Translations under genes and position numbers: made by a program
Shown: positions 32,401-43,600 of the stretch, in pieces
Position numbering within the stretch: the first letter of the stretch is position 1
Layout: the number at the start of each line of letters is the position of its first letter
The notes under the pieces: generated by a model
Seen by the model: only the letters and a program-made list of their open reading frames with translations
What the model was told of the DNA's origin: nothing
The model's database searches: none
NCBI GenBank assembly: GCA_038380795.1
Contig: CM076270.1
Span: forward strand, 18,306,001 to 18,370,000
Length of the DNA stretch: 64,000 nucleotides
Direction: 5' to 3'
Origin: Pyrocephalus nanus
Taxonomy: Eukaryota > Chordata > Aves > Passeriformes > Tyrannidae

Positions 32401-35400
32401 TTTTTTTAGTTTACCTTTTATATTTTTTCTTTGCCGAGAGCAGGATGACCATCCTGACCCAAATTACAACTTTTTTCTCGAGCAGAAGGAGAGAGGGGTA
32501 GTGTCTTTTAAAGCTTTTAAAATTCACAAACAGGACATTTTTGGTGAATGCTGCTTTCTTATTTATGAAAAAAGTCTTACATAATCTTCGTTCATACCCT
32601 GCCTGACTCTGGAGGGGATTTAGAGAGGGGCTTCAAGTGGGATCTCCTCCCCGCCTCCCTCCCTAATGCCTCTCCATAAACCCGTCCTGCTTTATGGGAG
32701 GGGTCCCACAGGTTGCCTTGAGGGTGGGAATCCACGTGGGAAGAAATGGATATTGATATTTAATGCTCCCATTTCATTGGGAATAAACCTCTCCTTCCCC
32801 TTGGACTGGCTGGAGAGTAACGAACTGCAGCTGCAGGAAAGGTCACTTCTCAAAGAGCAATGGTGTTATGTCGGGCTGGTCTTCTGGGATGAGTCTAAGG
32901 ATGAGCTGAGGGTGGGTTTGATGAAGAAACTCAATGATGTGGGACTGTAAATTATCAGGTACTTACAGCTAGTACACATAGCAGAGAAACGTGGCAGTCT
33001 GAGGATGCTCATGAATGCTTCCCTCCAGAGCATTTCAAAGGGTAGGCTTTAAATCTGATGGAATTTCCTGCTTGGAAGTTTAATGGCTGATTAGCTAAAT
33101 GTAGGACTTTATCCTAATCCCTCTGCCTGCTTCCATGACAAAAAGATTCTAGTGAGTTTATGCTTCACAAATACAAGTCTTGCAAGCAATTTATCTTTTT
33201 CTTGTAGCTCTTCATGGTTTAGTGCAGCTGCTATTTGTATTCCAATTAATTACTGGCACAAGTGATTACATGGAGTTGAGGCACAATTAGGACCGGCCTA
33301 TAATTGTGTTTGAAAGGGCTATGGATGCTTTTACAGTTGGTTTCCCTGCTGGATAAGATTGGCCAGTCTCTCCAGCTGCCTCCAGCTTTCCATGTTATTT
33401 CTCCCTAAGTGTTAATGCAGTGACTTAAATCTTTCATTGGGGAGTGTTCTTGCTTTCTGACTGTAAGAGTACATTATCTTCTAAAGGGAAAAACATCCCT
33501 TTAAACCTGCCACAGCTGAAGAGGCAGTAAATAGTAAGCCACAACTTTGTACTAGGCATCTACTGTCAGGATTGATTAAGAAAACACAAACCAAAACATT
33601 TAAATTTGTTGGAGGGCAGGTGATTCTGTGCCCTCTCAGCATGTCAGTGTCATTCTTAGCTCTTTTGTTACAAGATAATTGTGTGTTAAACAATTGTGTG
33701 ATCCTTGGAAGCCAAGCCCAGGCCTTGGAGATGTGCCCGTGTTGGCCAGGTTTTCCCCTCCCACAGGTTTATGAAACACAGAGAGTAAAACCACACCAAC
33801 TCTGTAATGGAAAAAGGCTGGATTCATTAGGAACTCCCCTAAGCTCATCCCCCAGGACCTCATTACCCTTCCAAACCCTATTTGCAGCTCTCCCCTAAAA
33901 GCAGCACAAAGCTGGTGTGGTGGCCTGCAGCTCCCTGCCCACAGTCAGCCTGCTGTGTGTCCCTGACATAGCAGAGCTGGGGAGGTGGAGGTCGGATACC
34001 CATCCCACGTGCAGGAATTTGGCGGCTCCTGGGCTAAAAGGACTGCTCGGGGTCTGGCAGCCTGGTGGGCTAATTGCAGGCCATGCTCAGCTGCTGCTCC
34101 TGAAGCTTGCCAGCATGTTTTGGCTGGATGAGACCCCCACGCAGACCCCTGCAAGTGGGAGGCAGGCTCGGGAGGCAGAACAGTGGTGCTGAGGGCAGCT
34201 TCAGGCCTTGACCCTGCCTGCAGAGGGGCACAGATGTGTTTGCTGAGAACGGGGTCCTTCTCTGCATGCCCTGCCCTGTGACTGGGCTTGCTTTGCTGGT
34301 GGGCTGAGCCTATGCTGGGAGCATTTCCCTTAGAGGGGAACTGGGAGGGGGCTGATTGCTGCTCCTGGGATGCAAATTGGTTTGCTGGGTGGGTGGAGAC
34401 TTAAACTGGGATTTTGTGCTTGCTAGGAAGGTGTGTGTCTCATCTGAGCAAGAATCTTACAGAGATTTGAGGTGAAAGACTTCATAAACCAGTTCCAAAC
34501 CCAAAAGGGAGGACTTTGACCCCTGTTTCCATGCAGCTGGGGCTTGTCTTGTTCACAGCCTGCTGCCTGGGCTGCTCTGGCTGTGGGCTGGGTGTTGAGG
34601 TGCCTGGGTGGGATGTGCATGAGCAGTGAAGGAGCATCCCTGTTGGAGCTGGGAGGAAGGTGGCCTTGGCACTCCCACCCTGGAGTGAGTGTCTCGGTGA
34701 AGCTGCAGTTCAGCATTTGTGAGAAGGGGAACAGTCACTACACAGAGCAGTGGTGCCTTAATGGCTTTCTTTAAAACTTCCCTCAAGGTCTCAGCCTCTG
34801 AGTTCTGCTGTACAGGATAAAGCTGTTACCATGTTTACTCCCACTGCGTGGCAGCAAAGAAAGGAGTAATTTGTTTTGGCTCCTCCTCGGGAAGTAGTCT
34901 TTAAATTAGTATTGCCTCCTAGTGTTTATCCCAAATGTCTCTTAGTACTCTGGCTGTTTCAATTTTCCCTGCCTTCTGCAGATCCATGTGAAAATGTTTA
35001 AAAGTAGTGTAAAAGCTCTGACGTGCTCCTTTCAATGGCTTCTTATGCCATTTGACCCAGCAAATGTTGCATTTTTAAATCTCCTTTTGTTTATGGATTA
35101 TTATTTTTGAGTTAATTTTTTCCCTTTGCCCTGTTCCCTTCCCATTAATTCCCACAATAGGAGCAGTGTTTTTCCCAGCTCTCTGAATTCAGCATGACCA
35201 GACAGAGCAGCAGTTTCACCCTTGCTAAACCTAATGTGCTTGGAGCTTCTGGGGCCACCTGAGGCCCATGCTCTGGATGGCCACTCAGGGTGGATTCAGG
35301 CACGTTGGGTTTGGGGAAACAGTCTGAAAACGAGAGCTCATCTTATCCAAAAAGGAGACAATACAGTGTAAGGTGGTGAGATGCTGAAGCCTTGATGAAA

Positions 35401-36530
35401 GTTAGAGTGTGGAGCGTTTCTTGGGAAAGAAAAAGGCAGGTGTCCCTGTGTGTAACAGCCCAGGGTGCCCTCACCTTGCTGGAAAACAAATATATTTTCA
35501 TGGGCTGCCTGGTGAGGCCAAGAGTGTATCCCTTTCTTCAAGTCCTTCCCAACGACACACAAAAATGTGGGAACATTGTCATTTAGGAATTTTTTTTTAT
35601 TTTTTATTTGCAGTGTGGTAATTCACTGGAGTGTGGAAAATGCCGCTGTTGGAAATAATTTCAGTGGAAGCTTTTAATGCTGTTTTGTGCTTGTAATAAT
35701 GCATTACCTCAGATCGGTGTTACTTGTTCTGAAGCTTGGCAGTAGGAGTCTGCTTTGAATGTATCTGAGAAACCATCAAATCCTCTTTCAGCTTAAAGTC
35801 AGGCAAGTTCCTGGGAGAGCAGGAGGATGGGATTGCTACCAATTCCAGCCTCTGCTGGAACATCCTTTGCTGTTAAGGTAAGCTTGCCCAGATCTGGGGC
35901 AGGTGCTGGGGTTTCATCCCAGGAGCCCACTCCACATGGAGTCTTCACCACCACCTGAAGCTCTGTGCAGACCACTGGTTATGGCACACTTAGAGCATGG
36001 AAAAGTAGAAACACAGTTGATCAATCTCAACTTCTGAGTGCACTCAGGAGCTATTCAGAGGGTAGATGGGATAGGATCTGTGTGGCCAACATGTCTGTGA
36101 TCACCTTGGGACCCCAAAGCCATGTGGTCAATGGACTGCTCTTACGTGGCCTCATTGTGTTCATAAGGCTTCTCAGATAAATCACAAGATTCCTGCCCTA
36201 AACCAGCCTGCTATCTGCATTAGAGATAATGATAGAGGTAAACATAAAAGGAAAATCAAAGGAGTAAAATGAATGGAAGATAATAATCTGAATATATTCA
36301 AAGATCTAGGCCTAAGAAGGGAGACAACAAACCATGGGTGGAAGTCAAAGGGCCTAATAATACAGGGAGTTATGATGGAAAAAATGGAGCCATCTGTTCC
36401 AAATGAAAACGAGCACTCTGATTTTGTGAGTAGTTTTCTCGCTCTTCTACTCAGATTTTAAAATGCTGGCTAAAATATCTGCCATTACTTTAGATGGATT
36501 TAGGTGGTTTTAAAAAAAGGGAAATTTAAA
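29431..36530. other. Intergenic stretch between convergent COPS9 and ADIPOQ
   Basis: No coding exon recognised. An 18-bp direct duplication lies near 30747-30783 (GTGAACATGGGTTTGAAG twice). T-rich runs occur near 30590-30602, 32395-32408 and 35588-35600. A block at 33200-33320 looks like it could be conserved non-coding DNA. Open frames do not exceed about 110 codons. Confidence 0.55.
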
Positions 36531-36538
36531 ATGTCATA

Positions 36539-36544
36539 TTTAAT
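36539..36544 (-). terminator. ADIPOQ: Candidate ADIPOQ polyadenylation signal (ATTAAA)
   Basis: The minus strand reads ATTAAA here, 331 nt beyond the ADIPOQ stop codon. I saw no canonical AATAAA on the minus strand between 36000 and 36875. Mammalian ADIPOQ has a much longer 3' UTR, so a more distal site is possible. Confidence 0.3.
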
Positions 36545-36874
36545 CAATGTTTCTCTTCTCACTTTAAATTTAAAAAAAAAAAATATTAGGCCACATTGAG
36601 AGTTACTTTTTCATTATATGACAGGAGACGTGTCTGAGTTCGGGCTGAGCTTTCCACAAGGAGACCAAGAGCAGAGGTAGGAGCAAGCCCTTGGTCCCAT
36701 GGAAGTACTCATACAGTCTCCCTGATTTCACAGGAGATGGGGTCCACCCTTGGCAATCATTGCCCATGCAAAAGGCAATTTCATGGTAAATACATTATAG
36801 CTATAGTGCCAGTGCCCCAGGACACTGTCTGGGGTTTAAGCCACTTCACCCATTTTTGTGCAGCACCCCCTACA

Positions 36875-38041
36875 TTAATAGTCACCCATGTCAGGGTACA
36901 GGAGGAAGCCCATGAACGTGGAATCGTTGACGTTGTCAGCGTAGACCCCGTTGTTGTTCCCGTTCCCGTACACCTCAAGCCAGACCTCATCCCCGGAGCT
37001 GAGATGCAGCAAGACAGAGCCACTCGCTTGGTCAACGTTGTTGTTCTGGAACTGGTCATAGGTGATGATCACGGCCTTGCCCTTCTTGTAGAGGCTGACC
37101 TTGACATCTGCCAGGTAGACCGTGAGGTGGTAGGCGAAATAGTAGGTGCCGGGGACATTGCAGAGGAACTTGCCGGTGCTGACGTCGTAGTGGCCCTGCT
37201 CGTTGTAGAAGATCTTGCTGAAGCGGATGGGGATGTTGGGGGCAGGGGGGCGCTCTGTCAGCCCTACGCTGAAGGCAGAGCGGTGGACAAAAGCACCTTC
37301 GCCCTTCTCTCCCTTCATCCCCGTGAATCCGGGAGCTCCAGGACGTCCCGTCAACCCTGGGGGTCCTGTGGGGCCTGGCACACCTGCGGGACCCGGTGCA
37401 CCTGAGGGACAGAGTGGGGATTGGGAGTTGTGTTTGCACTGCTGGCGACTACAACCCACTGTCCCAAAACACAGAGGGGGCTGGGGCATGAGGATCTGCT
37501 CTGCAGCACAGAGCTGAGGAAAGGCTCAACGACCTCAACAGCCCCCAGGAGCTGAGTCAGTAAGTGAAAGCCTGCTCACCACCCTCCTCCCTCCACCTTC
37601 CCCCTGGCTATGTGCAGAGCTGCTGAGAGCAGCATGTCTGGAAAAACATCATTAATTGGGGAAACAGCCACCACACAAACTCCTTGACTTGTCTTATGAA
37701 TCTCCATCCCAGGAGATACTCAAAAGGCATCTGGACAAAGGTCAGACATGGACCCACCAGACATAAAACCTGTTGGGACTGGGGCTGCCCATGGACTCCA
37801 GCATCAATGTACTACCTGTTTCTCACCAACCTGCATCTCCTTTTTCTCCCTTTTGTCCGTCTTTTCCGTCTTTCCCATCCCGACCAGGGAGCCCGTTGTG
37901 GCCAGGGTAGCCAGGTGCTCCTCCCATCCACTTGGCACATGGCATTTTGGGGTCAGGCTCGTCATCCTGGGCAGCCACCTCTGTGCAGTGGGGGGCCACC
38001 AGCAGCAACAAGCACAGCAGGATGCCCGCTGGGCCCCTCAT
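36875..38041 (-). CDS. ADIPOQ: Adiponectin, two coding exons
   Basis: Adiponectin is a secreted, multimerising hormone of the C1q/TNF superfamily that acts through ADIPOR1/2 on lipid and glucose metabolism. Coding exons on the minus strand are 38041-37831 and 37401-36875 (738 nt, 245 residues plus TAA; human is 244). The 429-bp intron is GT-AG, phase 1, splitting the collagen domain. Residues 1-24 are a signal peptide (GILLCLLLLVAP core). Cys35 in the variable segment fits the cysteine that links trimers into larger multimers. A run of 22 Gly-X-Y triplets covers about 41-106. The C1q domain follows (107-245), with RSAFSVGL, IFYNEQGHYD, GKFLCNVPG, YYFAYH, NNNVDQASGSVLLHL and DSTFMGFLLY. The frame is intact. 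A 5' non-coding exon is expected further right. It is tail-to-tail with COPS9. Confidence 0.98.
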
Positions 38042-38075
38042 CCTCGGTTCTTGATGCAGGCAGTCACTTAGTTAA
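38042..38075 (-). other. ADIPOQ: Likely 5' UTR part of the ADIPOQ start-codon exon
   Basis: On the minus strand a TTTTTTCCCCCC tract and a CTATTAAT branch-like motif precede TTTAAAG, whose AG is at 38077-38076. This is the best acceptor before the ATG and would leave a 34-nt UTR segment in the exon. In mammals ADIPOQ likewise has a separate non-coding first exon. Nearer AGs exist, so the boundary is uncertain. Confidence 0.4.
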
Positions 38076-39134
38076 CTTTAAAGATTAATAGGGGGGAAAA
38101 AAGTGAACAAAACCTCCCTCCTGAGTAAGGGAGAGTCACAGAAGACTAAAGCTGGAGTCAGCACATCTGAAGGAAAGCAGTTCTGTTCGCCCCAAGGGCC
38201 CCTCTGCATCCACTGTGGTGGTGGTGTGAGCTCCATGAGCCAAGCTGGGATGGGCCTCTGGGAGCACATGCAGTGTGGAGAGGAGCAAACACCAGTTACT
38301 CCTCCAGCACTCACGGGCTCTTTGCACAGGCACAGATGTTTCAGGACCGAGCATGGCAGATGCCAGAGGATCTGTGGCTGATCTCTGCCCAATCAGCCAA
38401 GATATTTGCTGACTCCTGCTATAAACTAGGAGTAAGGTTGGCCCGGGTGAGCGAGCAGCTGATGGAAGGTACAGGTCTGGCAGAGCCTGTCCCAAACCCT
38501 CTAAAGCCTTGAATCCAGGCAGGTGGTTTGTCACATGTACAACCTGCTGACCTGCATCTACCTAATGTGAACAGAAACCACAGCCAGGCTTTCCAGCTCC
38601 TCTGAGCCACCATATGAAATTGTGATTCTGGCTTGATTTCCATCCAAATTAGGTATTTTGATTGGTGCAAGACAATGTGTGTAGTATTTAGACACTGCAG
38701 TGTTTTATTTCTCTTTAATCTAGTTGCTTTGCTGGTCAGAGTAATTTAGTGTGGCTGCCCAAAACCAGGTCGATGGTGACACCCTACGGCCAGCCCAGCT
38801 CCCTGAAATCAGCAGGGCCCTGGTGGGCTTTGAGTCAGGCTTTTAGGACACAGATATTTTAAAATGACCACTGTTGCGTGAAACTGCTCCCCAGTTCCCT
38901 TTGGAACAGTAAAGGTATCCTGTTAGGAACATTGTAAGTGGCATAATAGGCAATGAAAAGTGAGGAACACCATGGCTATTAGAGTCCCTTAGCTCTGTAA
39001 TTTCCAATAAAAATAATATCTTGGAGCAATTCCTTTGCAGGGTTGATTTTTACTAGGCAAGCTATTTAAATGTCAACATTTTAAATAATGTCTTATTAGC
39101 TCTTGTATAATTGCTTCAAAGAAAGCTAAAGAAA
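38076..39134. other. Presumed ADIPOQ 5' intron or proximal upstream region
   Basis: No exon or repeat recognised. No minus-strand TATA box with CpG-rich context is apparent next to the coding exon, in line with the promoter lying further upstream. Confidence 0.4.
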
Positions 39135-39724
39135 TGTGCTGGTTTCAGCGGGGGTAGAGGTGATTTCCTTTGTAGTAGCTAGTATAGGCTGTGTTTTGGA
39201 TTTGTGCTGAACAGAGGGTTGATAACACAGGGTTGTTTCTGTTATTGCTGAGCAGAACTTGCATGGTGTCAAGGCTTTTTCTGCTCCTCACCCCACCCCA
39301 CCAGCAAGAAGTCTGGGGGTGCACAAAGAGTTGGCAGGGGACACAGCTGGGACAGCTGACCCCAGCTGACCTGAGAGATATTCCATACCATACCATACCT
39401 TATGGCATCTTCATATGCTCAGCTGCAAACCAGGGATAAGGGTGGCCTGGTGCTGCTGCTCAGGGATTGTCCAGGCATCAGCTGGTTGGTGGTGAGCAAC
39501 TGGTTTCATTTGCAGCGCTTGGGTTTTATTTCTCTCTTTGTTATTTTCTCTTTCATTACAATTTATTATTGTTATTGTTACTATTTTATTTCAATGATTG
39601 TTCTTATCTCAATCCATGAGTGTTCTGACTTTTACCACTGCAATTCTATCTCCCCCACCCTGCTGTGGACGGGATGTGAATGGCTGTGTGGAGCTCATTT
39701 GCCAGCTGGGGTTGAACTACAACA
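39135..39724 (+). mobile_element. Solo LTR of an avian endogenous retrovirus family
   Basis: The element begins TGTGCTGGTTTCAG and ends GGGGTTGAACTACAACA. It contains the landmarks I remember for this family: CACCCCACCCCACCAGCAAG, GGGGGTGCACAAAGAG, GACAGCTGACCCCAGCTGACC, ATTCCATACCATACC, a late ATCTCAATCCATGAGTGTTCTGACTTTTACC block, and CAGCTGGGGTTGAAC near the end. No gag, pol or env sequence flanks it, so it is a solo LTR. Flanking 5-mers (AGAAA and GTAAC) do not match, so the target duplication has decayed or the ends are off by a few bases. It lies about 1.1 kb upstream of the ADIPOQ start codon, antisense to that gene. Confidence 0.85.
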
Positions 39725-42700
39725 GTAACAAGGAGGTTGCTGTGATTTCAGTTTTTTGCAGGATTTTCAGAGGGCCTTGAAGAAAACTTCAAAGCTGTGT
39801 TTAATTAATTTATTTAGTGGGCAATGCCTAAAATCAGGGAACTCCCAAACCTCAGCCAGGCTGCAGCAATCCAGCAGCCATACAACACCCTGTGATGGGG
39901 CCGGTGCCCTGGCTCAGGGGCAGCTTTGGGGCTGAGGGTGCTGTGGGGTCCAGCATCCACAGCCTGAGCCTTAGGCAGTGTTCCTGTGTCCCTGCACTTT
40001 GGGAACCAAAATGCCCCTTCACGGCAAAGGATATACTGATTGTCCATGAACCAGAGTGGACCAGGGAAACAGATGTCTGTAAGTCCTGAAAGGCTTGGTT
40101 TGGCAAGCAAGGCCCCTTTGCCATGCCCCAGTGTTTGGCACTAAGCTTAGGGACCCTTGTCCCCCCTTCCTGCGTCCTCGCTGGCTCATGTTCCCTTCCA
40201 AAATCAGCACAGGCTGTCTGGGGACATCCAACTGCATTAAAACGTGGCAGCCATCCAGAAAAATATGCCTCAAAATTGTGTTTCTTGGGTGATGGGGTTA
40301 GTTCTGCTTTCTTGTAAGCTGCCTAGAACCCAAATACATCTACAGTTTTAGCAGCTTGCCCGAGCCAGGTCTTCTGCTGCTGCCAAATAAACCCCTCCTG
40401 TAAAGTCACAAGCAGTGCAGGTTTGAGGAGCCCAAAGCAGGACTATAGGGAGCTCTTCTGGCAGCTGCCCAGCCAACTTGCTCCAGATAGAAGGACAGAA
40501 CTACTTGTAATGCTACAGTTTGACTCAAGCACAGGTGCTTGTTTGAGAAGCCGAGTAATTCTCTGGCATAACTATATCTTAAAAAGGGAAAGTCAAGCTG
40601 TGTCTGTGAGCTCTTAGTTCAAACTCTGGTTTAGGTGTGACATCCCTTTGCTTTGTCTTTCCCATTTCTTTTTTAGTTTTCCATCTGATGCTCACCAGTA
40701 TAATAAGAAATAATCTGCTGTATCTGAATGTCAACGGTACCTTTTGAACAAGGAATAGATGAACTCAGTACTCTTGGTGGCTTTCAGTTATTCCCTTGGC
40801 AGCTGCTACATCAAAACCTCATATACGTTATATGAAGCTTATTCATTTATCAGCAGAAACCAGATTATCATCCATAAGAACAATGCCATTCCTAAGTGCT
40901 TATATAATGATTCAGATCATGATTCAGAATTTAAACTTTAGATAACACTATATAAATATTGTATATTCAAAAATCCACACCTTTCTGTGCAAAATAGAAC
41001 CAAAAATCCATCTGTTTTCCCACTACAGTATTTTCCTCAAAGGGTATTAACCAGGGTTTTGACTGTCAAGCTTTTTTGTTTTTGTGATTACTTATAGCAT
41101 AGATTTTGCTGATTTTCCAGTGGTGATTTAAATCTGGGTAGTGCAGGTTTCTGGTGAGGAATTGATACAACTTGGAGAGATTTGGGGCAAACCCAATCTT
41201 TCCTGGAATCTTTGAGGAAAGAAGTGAATTGAAAGGTGCCCATGCAGTACTTGCTGTTATAGCCATCTGTTTTTTCACTGTTGTTCCTGACTACTTTTTG
41301 ATTTAGGAGTTTTGTTCTCTAAATAGTGTTTCCAAAAAGGGGAGTATGAATCGAATGGAGATCAGCTATTCTTGGTTTAAAATGCTCTCCGGCTATTCTG
41401 AGAATAACCCTAAGAAAGGAAACTTCTTGCGAACAGAAAAGTCTGTCTGTCTTATTCAGCCCAAAAGAAGAGAAAATCCTAACCTAGTAAGAGGAAAAAA
41501 AAAAAATCATTCTTACCAGCTGCCTTGAGTCCTAGTTGGCTTGCTGCAGTCTCTTTAGAGAATGAGGTCTGGCTATCGCATCGCTATCCCTAAGGGCACA
41601 GGGAGATGTCAGCTCAGACACTGCATTTTCCATTTGCCATTGCGCATGCTGATCTAAAACTTGGGTTCTCCCATTAATTTTTCTTGGACATCACTTAAGT
41701 TGTGGGCCACTTATGTAATCCACTGGGATAGCTTGTGAAGATAGCCTTAGAGGGAAAAGATGGGTTTGGGAATCGGATAGGAACTGGAAGAGCAGTGGTT
41801 TGCTGGAAAGCCCGTGTGCCCAGGAAAGCCTGTTTGACCAGGGCTGGCTTTGTCCAGCACAGGCTGCTGCTCTCTGCAAATTGGAGATGCCGTTAGCAGC
41901 TGATGGAGAAAGTGTCTCCAGCCTTGCAGTAATGCACTCACAGGGGTTTTTCAATGCGTTAGTAAGTGAATTATTGTTTGACAAGCTTTGGCTTCTCTTT
42001 TTAACTGCAAGAGCCATTCCTGCTTGGAGGCTGCTGCCACACCAAAGAAGGGCAAAACTGCCTGGGGGGAAAGGCAGCACTGGGGGAGGGTTTCTTCTTA
42101 AGGCAGCCGGATATGTGCCAGAGCTATTGTTAATAACTGGAGTAATTTCAGCCCTATGGATGGCTTTCCACCTATCTTGCTTTTTGGCTTTAGGTGAAAA
42201 CAAGGTCTCTTTTTCCCTGTGTCTGTCTCCTTCCAAAATGGAGGTTGAACCTCGGTGAGCAGAGGTTTCCCCTGCAGCTGCTCCAGGGCAGTTCAAGGTT
42301 AGCCAGGTGGGACCTTAGCAAACTTGGGCTCCCAAAACCGGACCAGGAAAAAACAGTGTGATGTGTGTTGTTGCAACTGGGCATGGGGAGATGGTGTCCT
42401 TGTGAGAGGGGAAACTCATCCAAGTGAATGTCAGCAGGGCAGTATTCTGAATTGCTGAGTTGTTTTAAAGACCTGGCTATCTGGAGGGACTAAAGTATAC
42501 ATGAGCATATGAATAATATCTCATATACAGAGCTAGGAGTCAGCAGGGGTGAATTTTTAAGCCTGAGAAGAAAGTGCCAAAGGGAGGAGCCACAGGACAA
42601 CAGCATACTGCCTGCCTTGTTTTGGTCAAGCCCTTAGTCCAGCATTTGAAGAATATTTTTATTTTTTGTTGGATGATGGTTCTTCCATGCAATGTTGAGA

Positions 42701-43600
42701 CTTAAAACAATCTCTCATGCAACCCCAGTAAAATGTGGCAGTGATCTAGTTGGATCTGTTTTGTTATAAATGTGCTTTTCTAGACCTATGTGTGCATTTG
42801 TGCGTGTGGGATGCCAATGTTTCCATCAAAGTCCCTTGAGCAATGAATGGAGGAGCAGGATCATGGAAATTAAATTGGAACTGTTTTCGCAGTAGAGCAA
42901 GAGCTTTTCAGCTGCCCCTTCCCTGGGTGTGAGCAAGACAAGGCTGGTTTCCCTGCCAACTCTCGGCTTGAACCCCAAAATGTATGACTGGGGTATTTGT
43001 TAGGCTGCCAGGACTTGAGAATTGGACCTGACGTGTTTAACAGGTACTGCTGAAATTACCTCATGGTCTTTCAATTCAGTTGCCAGGGAAATACCACAGT
43101 GATAAACCTTTCAGTGGTCCATCAAACAGCTTTCCAAACATTATCCCTGGCACCCAGAAGAGGGATGGAAGTTTATCTCTGGAGGTACAACCAGATGATA
43201 CAAGCCCTGGCACACTTGCCTGCGGTTTTTTGTGTTACACACTTGGTGTGCAGATTGGTGCTGGCTTCTGTTCCCACTGCAGAGAGAAATACTGTAAAAT
43301 CCAGGGAGCTGCTTCTGGCTGTGTGATAGGAAAACATTTAAAATGCCTTTGGCTCTGTCTGGTGACAAACAATACCTGCCACCAAATGTGGGCTGACCCA
43401 GCAGTGCCCACAGCTGTGGGCATTGCCCAGTGGCAGCAGCTCTGGTGGGGACCGGGGGTGTTTTGGCACAGAGAAAGCTGCTGCCCCCAAGTCCTGCAAC
43501 ACCTTCTCTGCTTTGCCCTGTGGTCACCAGCTCTCTGGTGCGGGTGGGACTGCCTGAACCTCACTTGGCTACAGACCTTGTGCTGGGCCTGGATGTGCTT
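39725..43600. other. Non-coding stretch, no gene recognised
   Basis: No recognisable exon. Overlapping open frames on both strands at 41691-42296 (201 codons, minus) and 41800-42258 (152 codons, plus) look compositional and match no known family. A run of A (about 41496-41507) is present. The ADIPOQ promoter and non-coding first exon may be here or further right, but I cannot place them. Confidence 0.45.

Noticed and set aside
36737..37405. 222-codon plus-strand frame
   Set aside because: It lies opposite the ADIPOQ C1q exon and arises from that exon's base composition.
37215..37517. Plus-strand frame rich in Pro-Gly resembling collagen
   Set aside because: It is the antisense shadow of the ADIPOQ collagen triplets; the real collagen domain reads on the minus strand with a C1q domain following.
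41691..42296. 201-codon minus-strand frame
   Set aside because: The opposite strand is also open over the same DNA, and no domain, splice context or homology is recognised.
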